The notes beneath the pieces were generated by a model. That model was not told where the DNA came from. It ran no database searches and was given only the letters and a program-made list of their open reading frames with translations. The position numbers were made by a program, and so were the translations under genes. Source: Leptospira saintgironsiae (GTDB taxonomy: Bacteria; Spirochaetota; Leptospiria; Leptospirales; Leptospiraceae). Taken from it: 64,000 bases of DNA. The stretch spans positions 434,001-498,000 of the forward strand of contig NZ_NPDR01000003.1 of NCBI RefSeq assembly GCF_002811765.1, read 5' to 3'. Each line of letters starts with the position of its first letter. Position 1 is the first letter of the stretch. Shown here in pieces: positions 18,942 to 26,888 of the stretch.

Positions 18942-19537
18942 TGAATTGTTTTTTAATAATCTCCTTATTTTTGTCGCTATTAGGCTGTTCTGGTGGAAGA
19001 GATAGATATTTTTCTAAAAGAAACATTTCGCATAGTGACAATACATTTGTAAAGTTTACCTATAAGGATGATATTTCAAATAAAGAGAAGAAAAAAAACG
19101 AATATTCCTTATATGTTTTTTTCAGCGACGAATTATCTCTTCTCGGATTCCCCTCCAGTATTAATCCTGAAAAGGATTACTGGTTAGGGTATTACGCTAA
19201 TTATCAAACTATTCCCAATAACTTAGATAATATCCGTTTCGATTTTTTGGAAAATTGTGAGTATCGAATGCCAATAAATGCAGGTAAATATTCCTACACT
19301 TTTTCTTTTCAAAACCATAGTATAGAAAAATCAGGAGTATTAACAAAATCCTTCGACCTTCCTCCAAATCATTCTATACGTTTAAGCTTTAAAGAAAAAG
19401 GCTTTCCTTATCCAGATGCAAAGACATTTGGTGAAAGACTGGCAAATGAAACAAGTCGACATTCCTGGTATGAAATAATAGCTACAGTAGAATCAAACCT
19501 TGAAGTGGATTTATTGAAACCTTGTGAAATTAAATAG
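18941..19537 (+). CDS. array lipoprotein, copy 2
   Basis: A 198-residue protein. ATG 18941 overlaps the preceding stop (TAATG), with GGTGGAAG upstream; an in-frame TTG at 18923 is less likely because it would precede the signal peptide. The lipobox is LLGC (Cys16). Shared family features are SINPEKDYW, the ENCEYRMPI motif, SFDLPPNHSIRLSF, FPYPDAK and a penultimate-region Cys (KPCEIK end). It is closest in pattern to copies 4 and 5. The two conserved non-lipobox cysteines suggest a disulfide tying the C-terminus to the middle of the chain (inference). Function unknown. Confidence 0.75.
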   Translation: MNCFLIISLFLSLLGCSGGRDRYFSKRNISHSDNTFVKFTYKDDISNKEKKKNEYSLYVFFSDELSLLGFPSSINPEKDYWLGYYANYQTIPNNLDNIRFDFLENCEYRMPINAGKYSYTFSFQNHSIEKSGVLTKSFDLPPNHSIRLSFKEKGFPYPDAKTFGERLANETSRHSWYEIIATVESNLEVDLLKPCEIK

Positions 19538-19600
19538 GGTAAGGTTAGGTGGGACTCTTATCTTTAGGCAAAAAGCATTTTCAATAAATAGGAAGGATGA

Positions 19601-20179
19601 ATGAAAAAGAAAATTCTGCTATTACTCTTTCTATTGATACTGAATTGCCAAGGTAATATTTTATATTGGCGACGTTTGCCTTATTATCCTGTTCAAAACT
19701 CAGACGGAAATTTTTTAAAAATCTACTTACCGTCCGAGCTAACGGATTTACAAGAAAGAATTCAAGTGAAAAGCTATTTGATTTCAGTATTTCAAGAAGA
19801 AAAGGATACTTTCTTACGAAGACGGCTGCTTATTAATGATGATCGTAACCTTGGGTTTAATACACTTTGGACCGGCTTGAGACAATTTCATTTTAAATCC
19901 GATTGCCAATTAATTATGCCAATTTCGAAGGGAGAATATACATATGAAATTAAGGTAAATCGATACCCGGATGGCTTCTTTTCAAATATAGTAATAACTG
20001 AAAATATATTAGAGAATCATTCAATTGTAATTACCGTTGACTTAATAGAGCCTCCATATACAACCCCAATTGATTTTTCTCAAAAACTTGCAAATCGTAT
20101 TGGCAACCGAGTAAGATTAAAATATCACATTGAGCCAACCTTAAAAGATGATAAATTTCACGATTGTCCGACTGAATAA
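19601..20179 (+). CDS. array lipoprotein, copy 3
   Basis: A 192-residue protein starting at ATG 19601 after GGAAGGATGA. The lipobox is LILNC (Cys16), followed by QGNILYWRRLP, almost the same as copy 4. Conserved parts are the LINDDRNLGF segment, SDCQLIMPI, a basic beta region, SQKLANRIGNRVRLKYHIEP, and a C-terminal HDCPTE. Unlike the other copies it has no recognisable fragment of a partner gene in front; a 63-base spacer separates it from copy 2. The close match to copy 4 suggests a recent duplication. Function unknown; expected on the outer membrane or periplasmic face. Confidence 0.75.
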   Translation: MKKKILLLLFLLILNCQGNILYWRRLPYYPVQNSDGNFLKIYLPSELTDLQERIQVKSYLISVFQEEKDTFLRRRLLINDDRNLGFNTLWTGLRQFHFKSDCQLIMPISKGEYTYEIKVNRYPDGFFSNIVITENILENHSIVITVDLIEPPYTTPIDFSQKLANRIGNRVRLKYHIEPTLKDDKFHDCPTE

Positions 20180-20251
20180 ATCGAAAGCATTCCTATCGGA
20201 CTGTCGATACAAGCCACTGAAACGACCGGAATTCCATGCGGAAGGAAGTTT

Positions 20252-20827
20252 GTGAATCGATTGTTGATATTTATTTTTTCTATTTTGCTTATTATGAACT
20301 GTAGAGGTAATATTTTGTATTGGCAACATATACCGAATTCAGTTTTCGAGTCGAAAAATAACTTTATTAAAATCTATTTGCCAAAGGAATTTTCTGATGA
20401 AACTCAAAGGCTTTCCTATAAGGAATATATGATAGCTGTATTGAGAGAAGAAAAGGGAACCGTATTTGAAAGAAGAGTTTTAATAAATCCAGATAGAGGA
20501 CTGAATTTTTTCAAGCTTTGGAACGATCACGAACAATTCAGATTCCCTGCAGGATGTGAATTGGTTTTTCCTATATATGGCGGGGAAAATAAATACGAGG
20601 TTCGTCTCGGGAAATATTTGCATGGGTATACCACCAAAATATTTAAAGATGTCAACCTTCCTGAAAACCAATCTCTTAGAATAACTCTTCATTATAAAGG
20701 GTTTCCATATCCTGAACCAAAAAATTGGGACGAGCGACAAGTCAATGCCGGGCATACCTTGCTTACTTTAACAGCTAATATAGAAAGTAGCTTTTTAGCA
20801 AGTAACTATGAAAAATGCACATTTTAA
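20252..20827 (+). CDS. array lipoprotein, copy 4
   Basis: A 191-residue protein starting at GTG 20252 with the site GGAAGGAAG just upstream. The lipobox is LIMNC (Cys17), then RGNILYWQHIP. It has LINPDRGLNF, AGCELVFPI, VNLPENQSLRITL, FPYPEPKNW and the C-terminal EKCTF. The 72 bases before it encode, in the same frame, ESIPIGLSIQATETTGIPCG, which resembles the QESVPVELILDYAEG and CGG end of the 17472 protein. Removing one base would restore a CGGSL stop that overlaps the GTG. The upstream fragment is therefore a decayed partner gene. Function unknown. Confidence 0.75.
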   Translation: MNRLLIFIFSILLIMNCRGNILYWQHIPNSVFESKNNFIKIYLPKEFSDETQRLSYKEYMIAVLREEKGTVFERRVLINPDRGLNFFKLWNDHEQFRFPAGCELVFPIYGGENKYEVRLGKYLHGYTTKIFKDVNLPENQSLRITLHYKGFPYPEPKNWDERQVNAGHTLLTLTANIESSFLASNYEKCTF

Positions 20828-20936
20828 TCAAAGGATTGAAGAAGCATTGCAACAGATACAATTTCATACTATTCAAGAACACGGGGTTAAGTCTTGGCTT
20901 TTCTTACCGTATAGCCGCTCCGGAGGATCATTGTGA
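20808..20936 (+). CDS. 42-residue overlapping ORF, probable partner-gene remnant
   Basis: ATG 20808 lies inside the end of copy 4, and the TGA overlaps the GTG start of copy 5. The product ends in SRSGGSL, echoing the CGGSL end of the broken gene at 18941; the usual Cys is Ser here. The Gly-Gly codons are again the GGAGG ribosome site of the next gene. It has no signal peptide and no ribosome site of its own. It is more likely a fossil 3' end than a working gene, but translation coupled to copy 4 is possible. Confidence 0.25.
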   Translation: MKNAHFNQRIEEALQQIQFHTIQEHGVKSWLFLPYSRSGGSL

Positions 20937-21553
20937 AGAAGCAAATAAAATTCAATAAGTTGATAGTATTACTGCATTTTACGTGCTTAATGAATTGTCT
21001 TCATTGGGGTCCGATTGGACCAAACTATAAGTATCAAGAATTAGGAAATTTTTCGAATTCTTATATAGTTTTTAAATTACCGAGCCTGGAGAACGGATTT
21101 AAAAACGGAGATGATTTCCTTAGTTCAGCGACAGACAAGAAAACATATTTCGTTTCTGTTTTTATAGACAACGAAGAATTGCTTCCGTCTGCTTGCGTTA
21201 ATCCGGAATACGGATATTGGCGAAATTTTTATAAAGATTTTAATTCTTTACCACAAATTATTAGAAATGAACCGAGATTTAATTTTTTGCCCGATTGCGA
21301 ATATTTTTTACCTATTCCAAGCGGAAAGAATCGGTTTAAAGTAAAAGTCTACAATAGAAATAAAGCGCCTGTCGGCGGCGGTGAAATTTCTCGGTCCATT
21401 GACGTACCTGCAAATTTTTCCATTAGGATTAATTTAAAGGACCCTCGCGGTAATAAGATCGAAGGTACGGAAAATCGCTTTGCACTTGACGCCGGAATTT
21501 CTTTAGACTTGGAACCAAGTGTAAATCGCGATAGTTTTTCGAATTGTCGTTGA
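20933..21553 (+). CDS. array lipoprotein, copy 5
   Basis: A 206-residue protein starting at GTG 20933, six bases after a strong GGAGG. The lipobox is CLMNC (Cys22), followed by LHWGPIGPNYKY. It shows the family marks: CVNPEYGYW, PDCEYFLPI, IDVPANFSIRINL and a final Cys (SNCR end). Its insertion between the NP motif and the Cys motif is like that of copy 2. The gene has a little more G+C than copies 1-4 by eye. It is the last intact member. Downstream are only remnants. Function unknown. Confidence 0.75.
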   Translation: MKKQIKFNKLIVLLHFTCLMNCLHWGPIGPNYKYQELGNFSNSYIVFKLPSLENGFKNGDDFLSSATDKKTYFVSVFIDNEELLPSACVNPEYGYWRNFYKDFNSLPQIIRNEPRFNFLPDCEYFLPIPSGKNRFKVKVYNRNKAPVGGGEISRSIDVPANFSIRINLKDPRGNKIEGTENRFALDAGISLDLEPSVNRDSFSNCR

Positions 21554-21598
21554 AGTCGCTTTGGGAAATTCTCGGATAATATTCAATAAGATCACTAA

Positions 21599-21679
21599 AT
21601 GAAAAAAACCAACTTAATTCTTACATTATTACTATTATTGAATTTGTTTGTGAATTGTCTAGTTACAAACAATTGGTAA
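21599..21679 (+). pseudogene. lipoprotein signal-peptide remnant
   Basis: ATG 21599 begins a 26-residue peptide that is little more than a lipoprotein signal (MKKTNLILT..., lipobox LFVNC) and then stops after LVTNNW. It looks like the 5' stub of another array member or partner gene. No ribosome site is clear. Confidence 0.45.
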
Positions 21680-21697
21680 AATTATTTAATAGCTAGT

Positions 21698-21894
21698 GAT
21701 AAAAATAGTCCTTTTATAATTCCGTTTTCTCTCCTTGTCCTTATGAGCATAATTAATTGTTCACCAATTCAAAAGCCATTTGGAGAAGACTTCCGCATAA
21801 AATAGAAAATTTACTAAGAAATAGAATTCGGTTGAAAACTTTCATTGAGCAGAATTCTTTTGTCGAAGAGATAAAAATCTGTAAATTTGAGTAG
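21698..21894 (+). pseudogene. decayed array lipoprotein with internal deletion (sixth copy)
   Basis: The first frame (21698-21805) encodes IPFSLLVLMSIINCSPIQKP, a signal peptide with lipobox IINC. From 21787 another frame gives HKIENLLRNRIRLKTFIEQN and ends KICKFE at 21894. The latter closely follows the end of copy 3 (SQKLANRIGNRVRLKYHIEP ... HDCPTE). So the two termini of an array member are joined with about 400 bases of the middle lost. Confidence 0.6.
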
Positions 21895-22034
21895 TCTCCT
21901 TTTATACTCGCTTTTTTAATTGTTTCTTCTATATTACCTCTGTGCAGATTGGAACGGAATAATAAGAAATAATTTCTCCTTACAATTTCTTTCTACCAGG
22001 TCTGAATTTGAAGGTGCCTGGTATAAATATAGCA

Positions 22035-23009
22035 ATGAAAGCAATAATATACGAGAAGTACGGATCTTCTGATGTACTTCAATATAAAGAAGTGCAAAAG
22101 CCTGTTCCTAAGGATAATGAGATCCTCATAAAGGTAAGAGCCGCTTCTGTGAACGCAGCGGATTGGCGCATGATGAAAGCAGATCCTTTTCTTGTTCGCT
22201 TTTATGCAGGTCTCTTTAAACCAAAAAAAATTTCGATATTAGGTGCAGATGTTGCCGGAACTGTAGAAGCTATTGGAAAGAGTGTTACAAAATTCAATCC
22301 TGGTAATGAAGTTTTCGGAGATGTTTTTGCAAGCGGCTTTGGAGCCTTTGCGGAATACAAATGTGGTAAAGAAGATGAGTTTGTTTTAAAACCATCTAAT
22401 GTATCTTTCGAAGATGCTGCCGCTTTACCTTTGGCTGGAATGACCGCTTTACATTCTTTGCGAGATTTTGGTAAGATAGAAGCAGGACAAAAAGTTCTGA
22501 TAAATGGAGCATCTGGAGGTGTTGGAACCTTCGCAATACAACTCGCAAAATATTTCGGTGCTGATGTGACTGCTGTTTGTAGCACTTCTAAAATGGATCA
22601 ATCGATATCGCTTGGAGCAGATCATGTGATCGACTATACCAAGGAAGACTTTATCCAAAACGGAAAAAAATACGATCTCATCATTGGTGTAAATGGATAT
22701 CGAACACTTTCCGAATACAAGAGTTCCTTAAGTCCCAAAGGTCGGTATGTAATGGCTGGAGGTGGCACAGCCCAATTATTCCAAGCCTTACTTTTGGGAC
22801 CTTTTATCTCCCTAAGTGGTAGCCAAAAGATTATTGCTGCTTCTTCCGAGCCGAATCAAAAGGATCTTCTATTTTTATCAGACTTATTGAAGTCAGGAAA
22901 AATCAAGTCCGTAATAGATAGACGATACAAATTGGAAGAAGTTCCGCAAGCTATCCAATACGTTGAACAAGGCCACGCCGCTGGTAAAGTAATCATAACA
23001 GTATCATAA
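22035..23009 (+). CDS. zinc-independent MDR oxidoreductase (quinone reductase-like)
   Basis: A 324-residue protein from ATG 22035; an in-frame TTG at 22008 is possible, but MKAIIYEKYGSSDVLQ is the usual beginning of the family. The N-terminal GroES-like domain has VRAASVNAADWRMM and GADVAGTVEAIG. The Rossmann domain has LINGASGGVGTFAIQLAKYFGA for NADPH. The catalytic zinc ligands of alcohol dehydrogenases are absent, as in quinone oxidoreductases and related enoyl reductases. It reduces quinones or activated alkenes; the substrate is unknown. A dihaem cytochrome c gene follows after 40 bases and may be co-transcribed. Confidence 0.83.
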   Translation: MKAIIYEKYGSSDVLQYKEVQKPVPKDNEILIKVRAASVNAADWRMMKADPFLVRFYAGLFKPKKISILGADVAGTVEAIGKSVTKFNPGNEVFGDVFASGFGAFAEYKCGKEDEFVLKPSNVSFEDAAALPLAGMTALHSLRDFGKIEAGQKVLINGASGGVGTFAIQLAKYFGADVTAVCSTSKMDQSISLGADHVIDYTKEDFIQNGKKYDLIIGVNGYRTLSEYKSSLSPKGRYVMAGGGTAQLFQALLLGPFISLSGSQKIIAASSEPNQKDLLFLSDLLKSGKIKSVIDRRYKLEEVPQAIQYVEQGHAAGKVIITVS

Positions 23010-23049
23010 ATCTGTGTTGATTGATTAGAAAAATATAAAGGAACTGTGA

Positions 23050-24006
23050 ATGAAGAAAATCCTGAAGCTTATTGGAGTATTAATTATCCTTTTACCGGTT
23101 TCGGTGATTGGGTTTTTATATTTTAAATTTCCGAATGTCGAACCAGCTCAAGAAATTTCTGCAGGAAATAGTGTAGAGCGAATACAAAGAGGAAAGTATC
23201 TTGCAAACCATGTATCAGCCTGCATGGATTGTCATTCCATCCGAGAATGGTCAAAATTTTCCGGTCCATTGATTCCTAAAACATTGGGAGAAGGTGGAGA
23301 AGTTTTTGATCAAAAGCTTGGATTTCCCGGCTCTTTCGTTGCACCAAATATTACTCCAAGTGCATTAGGTAAATGGACAGACGGGGAAATTCTAAGAGCG
23401 ATTTCCAGTGGGATCAATAAAGAAGGAAATGCATTATTTCCGGTTATGCCTCACCCAGCTTACGGACAGATGGATAAAGAAGATCTAATTTCTATTATAT
23501 CTTACTTAAGAAGTTTGGAGCCTATAGAAAAGAAAAATCCTAGCTCCAAACCTGATTTTCCATTTAACTTGATCTTAAGAACAATACCTATTCCTGCAAA
23601 ATTTGGAAAACTTCCTGATAAAAAAGATAAGGTTGCTTATGGGAAATATCTGTTTGTTGCGGCTGCTTGCACTGAATGTCATACAAAACAAGATAAAGGA
23701 AAGCCGATTGAAGGTATGGAACTAGCTGGAGGATTTGAATTTCCTTTAGGAAATGGAACCAAAATTATTTCTGCAAATCTTACTCCAGATAAAGAAACAG
23801 GACTTGGCAATTGGACAGAAGCTCAGTTTGTTAAAAGATTTAAGAGTATGGAGCTTCCTAAATATAAAGCTCATCCTGTGAAAGATGGAGAATTCCAAAC
23901 AATTATGCCTTGGACAATGTATGCAGGAATGAATGAGGAAGATCTTGCAGCTATGTTTGCTTACTTGCAAACTGTTCCTTCTATCAAAAATAAAATTACT
24001 AACTAA
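23050..24006 (+). CDS. membrane-anchored dihaem cytochrome c
   Basis: A 318-residue protein. An N-terminal hydrophobic segment (about 6-24) is either an uncleaved anchor or a signal peptide. Two c-type haem sites follow, CMDCH near residue 58 and CTECH near residue 207, each opening a cytochrome c domain. Downstream Met residues (FPVMPHPAYG and TIMPWTMYAG) are plausible sixth ligands. This two-domain type occurs as electron-transfer subunits of periplasmic dehydrogenases, but no such dehydrogenase is adjacent. The start ATG 23050 follows AAGGA. It is probably co-transcribed with the MDR gene and ends at a bidirectional terminator. Confidence 0.85.
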   Translation: MKKILKLIGVLIILLPVSVIGFLYFKFPNVEPAQEISAGNSVERIQRGKYLANHVSACMDCHSIREWSKFSGPLIPKTLGEGGEVFDQKLGFPGSFVAPNITPSALGKWTDGEILRAISSGINKEGNALFPVMPHPAYGQMDKEDLISIISYLRSLEPIEKKNPSSKPDFPFNLILRTIPIPAKFGKLPDKKDKVAYGKYLFVAAACTECHTKQDKGKPIEGMELAGGFEFPLGNGTKIISANLTPDKETGLGNWTEAQFVKRFKSMELPKYKAHPVKDGEFQTIMPWTMYAGMNEEDLAAMFAYLQTVPSIKNKITN

Positions 24007-24015
24007 TTATAGTTT

Positions 24016-24047
24016 AAGGAGAAGGGAGGAATTCTCCCTTCTTCCTT
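24016..24047. terminator. bidirectional stem-loop terminator
   Basis: GAAGGGAG and CTCCCTTC (24021-24028 and 24034-24041) form a perfect stem, extended by AAGG/CCTT outside it. It lies between the convergent cytochrome c and P-type ATPase genes and ends in a short T-run on the plus side. Confidence 0.65.
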
Positions 24048-26545
24048 TATCTGAAAAATCGGATCTTTCTCACTTCGAAAACGAGACCCGAAATAAGTCC
24101 TAATAAAATAGAGAAAATTACCCACTCTATCGGAATTCTCTGAAAGCCAAATAATCTAAGACTGAATTCAAATTGGAAACTTGCAATTAGTGTAGAAGCT
24201 GCTAAAAAGAAAATCCAGAAGACACTGGAATGCAAAGATCTTAATATAGAAATAAATCCACCCTTATGAGTTAAATTTGTAAGCATCAAACTGAAATTGG
24301 ATACAACTAGAAAGATAAAGCCAGAAGAGCGAATTTGATTCTCGTTAATACCTTTTTCCTGCATCCAGAAATTCATAGATAATAATATGATCAAAACGAC
24401 TGCACCTTGGAAAAACGATAATGTAAATCGAGATAATGTAATTAGGCTAGAATTCTTTCTTCGCGGGCTTGAATAACGATCTCCTTTTTCCAAATCCAAT
24501 GATTCAAAGACAATAGAGCATGTTGGATCTATAATTAGTTCCAATAGTAAAATATGTGCAGGAAAGAAGAAGATTGGATCTCCTGTAAAAGCGGGAAGCA
24601 GAGACATTCCTATAATTGGTATATGAACGGATAGAATATAAGAAACGCTTTTTTGTATATTCTCATAGATCCTTCTTCCTAAAAATACAGACTTAACTAT
24701 GGAGGAAAAATTGTCGTCGAGCAACACGAGATCCGAAGCTTCTCTCGCAACGTCTGTCCCCCTTTTTCCCATGGAGATCCCAATATGAGCCGCTTGTAGA
24801 GCGAGTGCATCGTTCACTCCGTCTCCAGTCATTGCGACTATTTCTCCCTTTTTCTGGAAGGCTCTGACAATCTTTAATTTCTGTGCTGGCTTGATCCTTG
24901 AAAAAATTCCGACTGTATTTAATTTGGAATCTAACTCCTCTTCACTAAGTTTTTCTAACTCATCTCCAGTTATACTTTCTTTATGATCTTGTAATCCTAT
25001 TTTAGAAGCTACTGCCTTTGCAGTTCCTGAATGATCCCCTGTGATGATTATAACCCTGATCCCAGCTCGTATACATTCCGAAACGGAAGAGGGCACAGTT
25101 TCTCTGATAGGATCTTCTAATAAGATCAGACCTAAAAATTCGAATGTAAGATCATGTTGGTTATCGGGCAGAGAAGAATTTACTATCCTGGATCTTGCGA
25201 CTCCTATAGCTCGATATCCTTGTAGAGAATATTTTTCGGTGATCTTCTCCCAATAGGAGGTTTTTTCTTCTGAAAAATGGCAGAGATCGAATATCGCTTC
25301 TGGGGCACCTTTCGTGCCGATCACAAATGTTCCAGGTTCTTCTGAATTCCAAGCATAACTAAGTGCAAGTAGCTTCGGAGAAAGTGGATATTCTTTTTCT
25401 AAGGTCCAGTCTGTATGAAGATGTTCCGTGTCATATAAAAGATTGAACCCCAATTCTCTGATGGCTTTTTCCATTGGATCAAACGGATCTTTTTTGGAAG
25501 CAAGAATTGAGAATTCTAAAAGTAGATGGAATTCTTCTTCAACCTCAGGAGTTTTAAATTCGAATAAACTATTTTCCGACGAAGAAACTAAACCTCTAAC
25601 TTTCATTTGGTTTTCGGTTAAGGTTCCTGTTTTATCGACGCATAATACGGTTGCGGCTCCTAATGACTCAATAGAGTTTAACCTTCTTGTTAAAACTCCA
25701 CTTTTAGAAATTCTCCAAGCTCCTAAGGAAAAGAAGATACTCAGCACAACTGGTATTTCTTCCGGTAATACTGCCATTAGAAATGTAAGTGCAGCCAGAA
25801 CAGCATGCATCCAATTTCCATTTCGTATTCCAAGGCCATAGGTGAGAAAAATAGAAATTACTAATGCACCTAAAAAGAAGAATGTAGTGAATCTTTTGGC
25901 TTCTTTCTGGAGAGGACTTTCGGATTCTGAAATTTCTCCCATTTCTCTTCCGATAGACCCAATATACGTGGAGTCTCCAGTGAATAATACTTTAAAGATA
26001 CCTTCTCCGGAAACGATCTTTGTTCCGGAGTATACTTTCTGTGATTCAGAATAAGGTCCTTTGTTGTTTGGATCTGTTTCTTCCTTTAAAACTGGGATGG
26101 ATTCCCCTGTTAAAAGGGACTCATCCGAATGTAGATTCAATCCATCAACTAAGTAACCGTCAGCAGGTACCTTATCTCCTTCTGATAAAAATACCAGATC
26201 TCCAGGCACGATGAATGCAGAATCTATCTCAATTTTCTTTCCTGATCTGATCACCTTGGCCCGCAAAGGAGAAAGTTTTCTGAGAGATTCCAAAGCTTTT
26301 TCAGATTTGTTCTTTTGATAGATTGTGAGCGAAATAACAGCGATCACTGCAATGGAAAGTGTAATCGCTTCTTCTAAGTTTCCCAGTAATGCATAGATAA
26401 AACCGCAGGCCAATAATAACGAGAGCATTGGCTCTGCGAGAATAGAAAGGCTTATCCTCCAAAAAGATGTTTTTTTAAGTTTGGATTCGTTTGGTCCAAA
26501 CTTTTGTAGAAGTTCAGATGCTTGCTGAAAACTTAAACCTTCCAA
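24047..26545 (-). CDS. P-type cation-transporting ATPase
   Basis: An 832-residue P2-like ATPase. An N-terminal cation-ATPase domain is followed by about ten membrane spans. The actuator loop has LLTGESIPV, the phosphorylation site is DKTGTLTEN (Asp about 304), and the hinge is MTGDGVNDALAL. The span-4 motif is VLPEEIPVV, where classic Ca2+ pumps have PEGLP, so the ion cannot be read with certainty; Ca2+ or Mn2+ are reasonable guesses. The start is a TTG at 26545, three bases after the stop of the DUF2892 gene, so translation may be coupled. No upstream ATG is available in frame. Confidence 0.85.
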   Translation of the reverse strand: MEGLSFQQASELLQKFGPNESKLKKTSFWRISLSILAEPMLSLLLACGFIYALLGNLEEAITLSIAVIAVISLTIYQKNKSEKALESLRKLSPLRAKVIRSGKKIEIDSAFIVPGDLVFLSEGDKVPADGYLVDGLNLHSDESLLTGESIPVLKEETDPNNKGPYSESQKVYSGTKIVSGEGIFKVLFTGDSTYIGSIGREMGEISESESPLQKEAKRFTTFFFLGALVISIFLTYGLGIRNGNWMHAVLAALTFLMAVLPEEIPVVLSIFFSLGAWRISKSGVLTRRLNSIESLGAATVLCVDKTGTLTENQMKVRGLVSSSENSLFEFKTPEVEEEFHLLLEFSILASKKDPFDPMEKAIRELGFNLLYDTEHLHTDWTLEKEYPLSPKLLALSYAWNSEEPGTFVIGTKGAPEAIFDLCHFSEEKTSYWEKITEKYSLQGYRAIGVARSRIVNSSLPDNQHDLTFEFLGLILLEDPIRETVPSSVSECIRAGIRVIIITGDHSGTAKAVASKIGLQDHKESITGDELEKLSEEELDSKLNTVGIFSRIKPAQKLKIVRAFQKKGEIVAMTGDGVNDALALQAAHIGISMGKRGTDVAREASDLVLLDDNFSSIVKSVFLGRRIYENIQKSVSYILSVHIPIIGMSLLPAFTGDPIFFFPAHILLLELIIDPTCSIVFESLDLEKGDRYSSPRRKNSSLITLSRFTLSFFQGAVVLIILLSMNFWMQEKGINENQIRSSGFIFLVVSNFSLMLTNLTHKGGFISILRSLHSSVFWIFFLAASTLIASFQFEFSLRLFGFQRIPIEWVIFSILLGLISGLVFEVRKIRFFR

Positions 26546-26548
26546 ATG

Positions 26549-26758
26549 TTAAGATTTTTTAGAATGGGTACGAGTATTCCAACCAAATAATGTATAAATT
26601 GGACACCAAGCTATAATTCCAGTTGCTAGTATTACAAAACCGACTGCAAAAATCCCAATCTTATATAAATCTTCTATATAAAATGCCCATGTAATTAAGG
26701 AGGTTCCTAAGATTACTCTGAATGCTCTGTCCCAAAAATTTGAATTTATAAATTTCAT
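26549..26758 (-). CDS. DUF2892 two-span membrane protein
   Basis: A 69-residue protein from ATG 26758, with AGGTG eight bases upstream; a GTG three codons earlier is less likely. Two membrane spans (about 12-28 and 33-50) are followed by the WCPIYTLFGWNT ending that marks DUF2892 (also found in YgaP). The role is unknown. It sits three bases before the P-type ATPase gene and is divergent from the channel-like gene. Confidence 0.75.
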   Translation of the reverse strand: MKFINSNFWDRAFRVILGTSLITWAFYIEDLYKIGIFAVGFVILATGIIAWCPIYTLFGWNTRTHSKKS

Positions 26759-26888
26759 ATTGAACACCTATTGACTATATCTCTGTAAAAAATATTCTTC
26801 TATTTTAAGTCTTTGTCAATGATTGGACGGATGTTTATCTATTATAACGTAATGATAAATATCATAGGCATTTAAACTTGGAAGTACC

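Larger units (their letters stand above)
17861..21894 (+). repeat. tandem array of paralogous lipoprotein genes
   Basis: Five intact and at least one decayed member of one lipoprotein family stand head to tail on the plus strand. They are diverged at the DNA level but share motif order: lipobox, an Asn-Pro (or Asn-Asp) segment, Cys-Glu/Gln-x-x-x-Pro, a Ser-Ile/Leu-x-hydrophobic strand, and a Cys within five residues of the end. Interspersed fragments of a second gene type end in (C/S)GG. This suggests repeated duplication of a two-gene unit followed by loss of the first gene. Confidence 0.65.

Noticed and set aside
17260..21900. Insertion sequence or prophage as the source of the accessory region
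   Set aside because: No transposase, integrase, terminal inverted repeats or target-site duplication was found.
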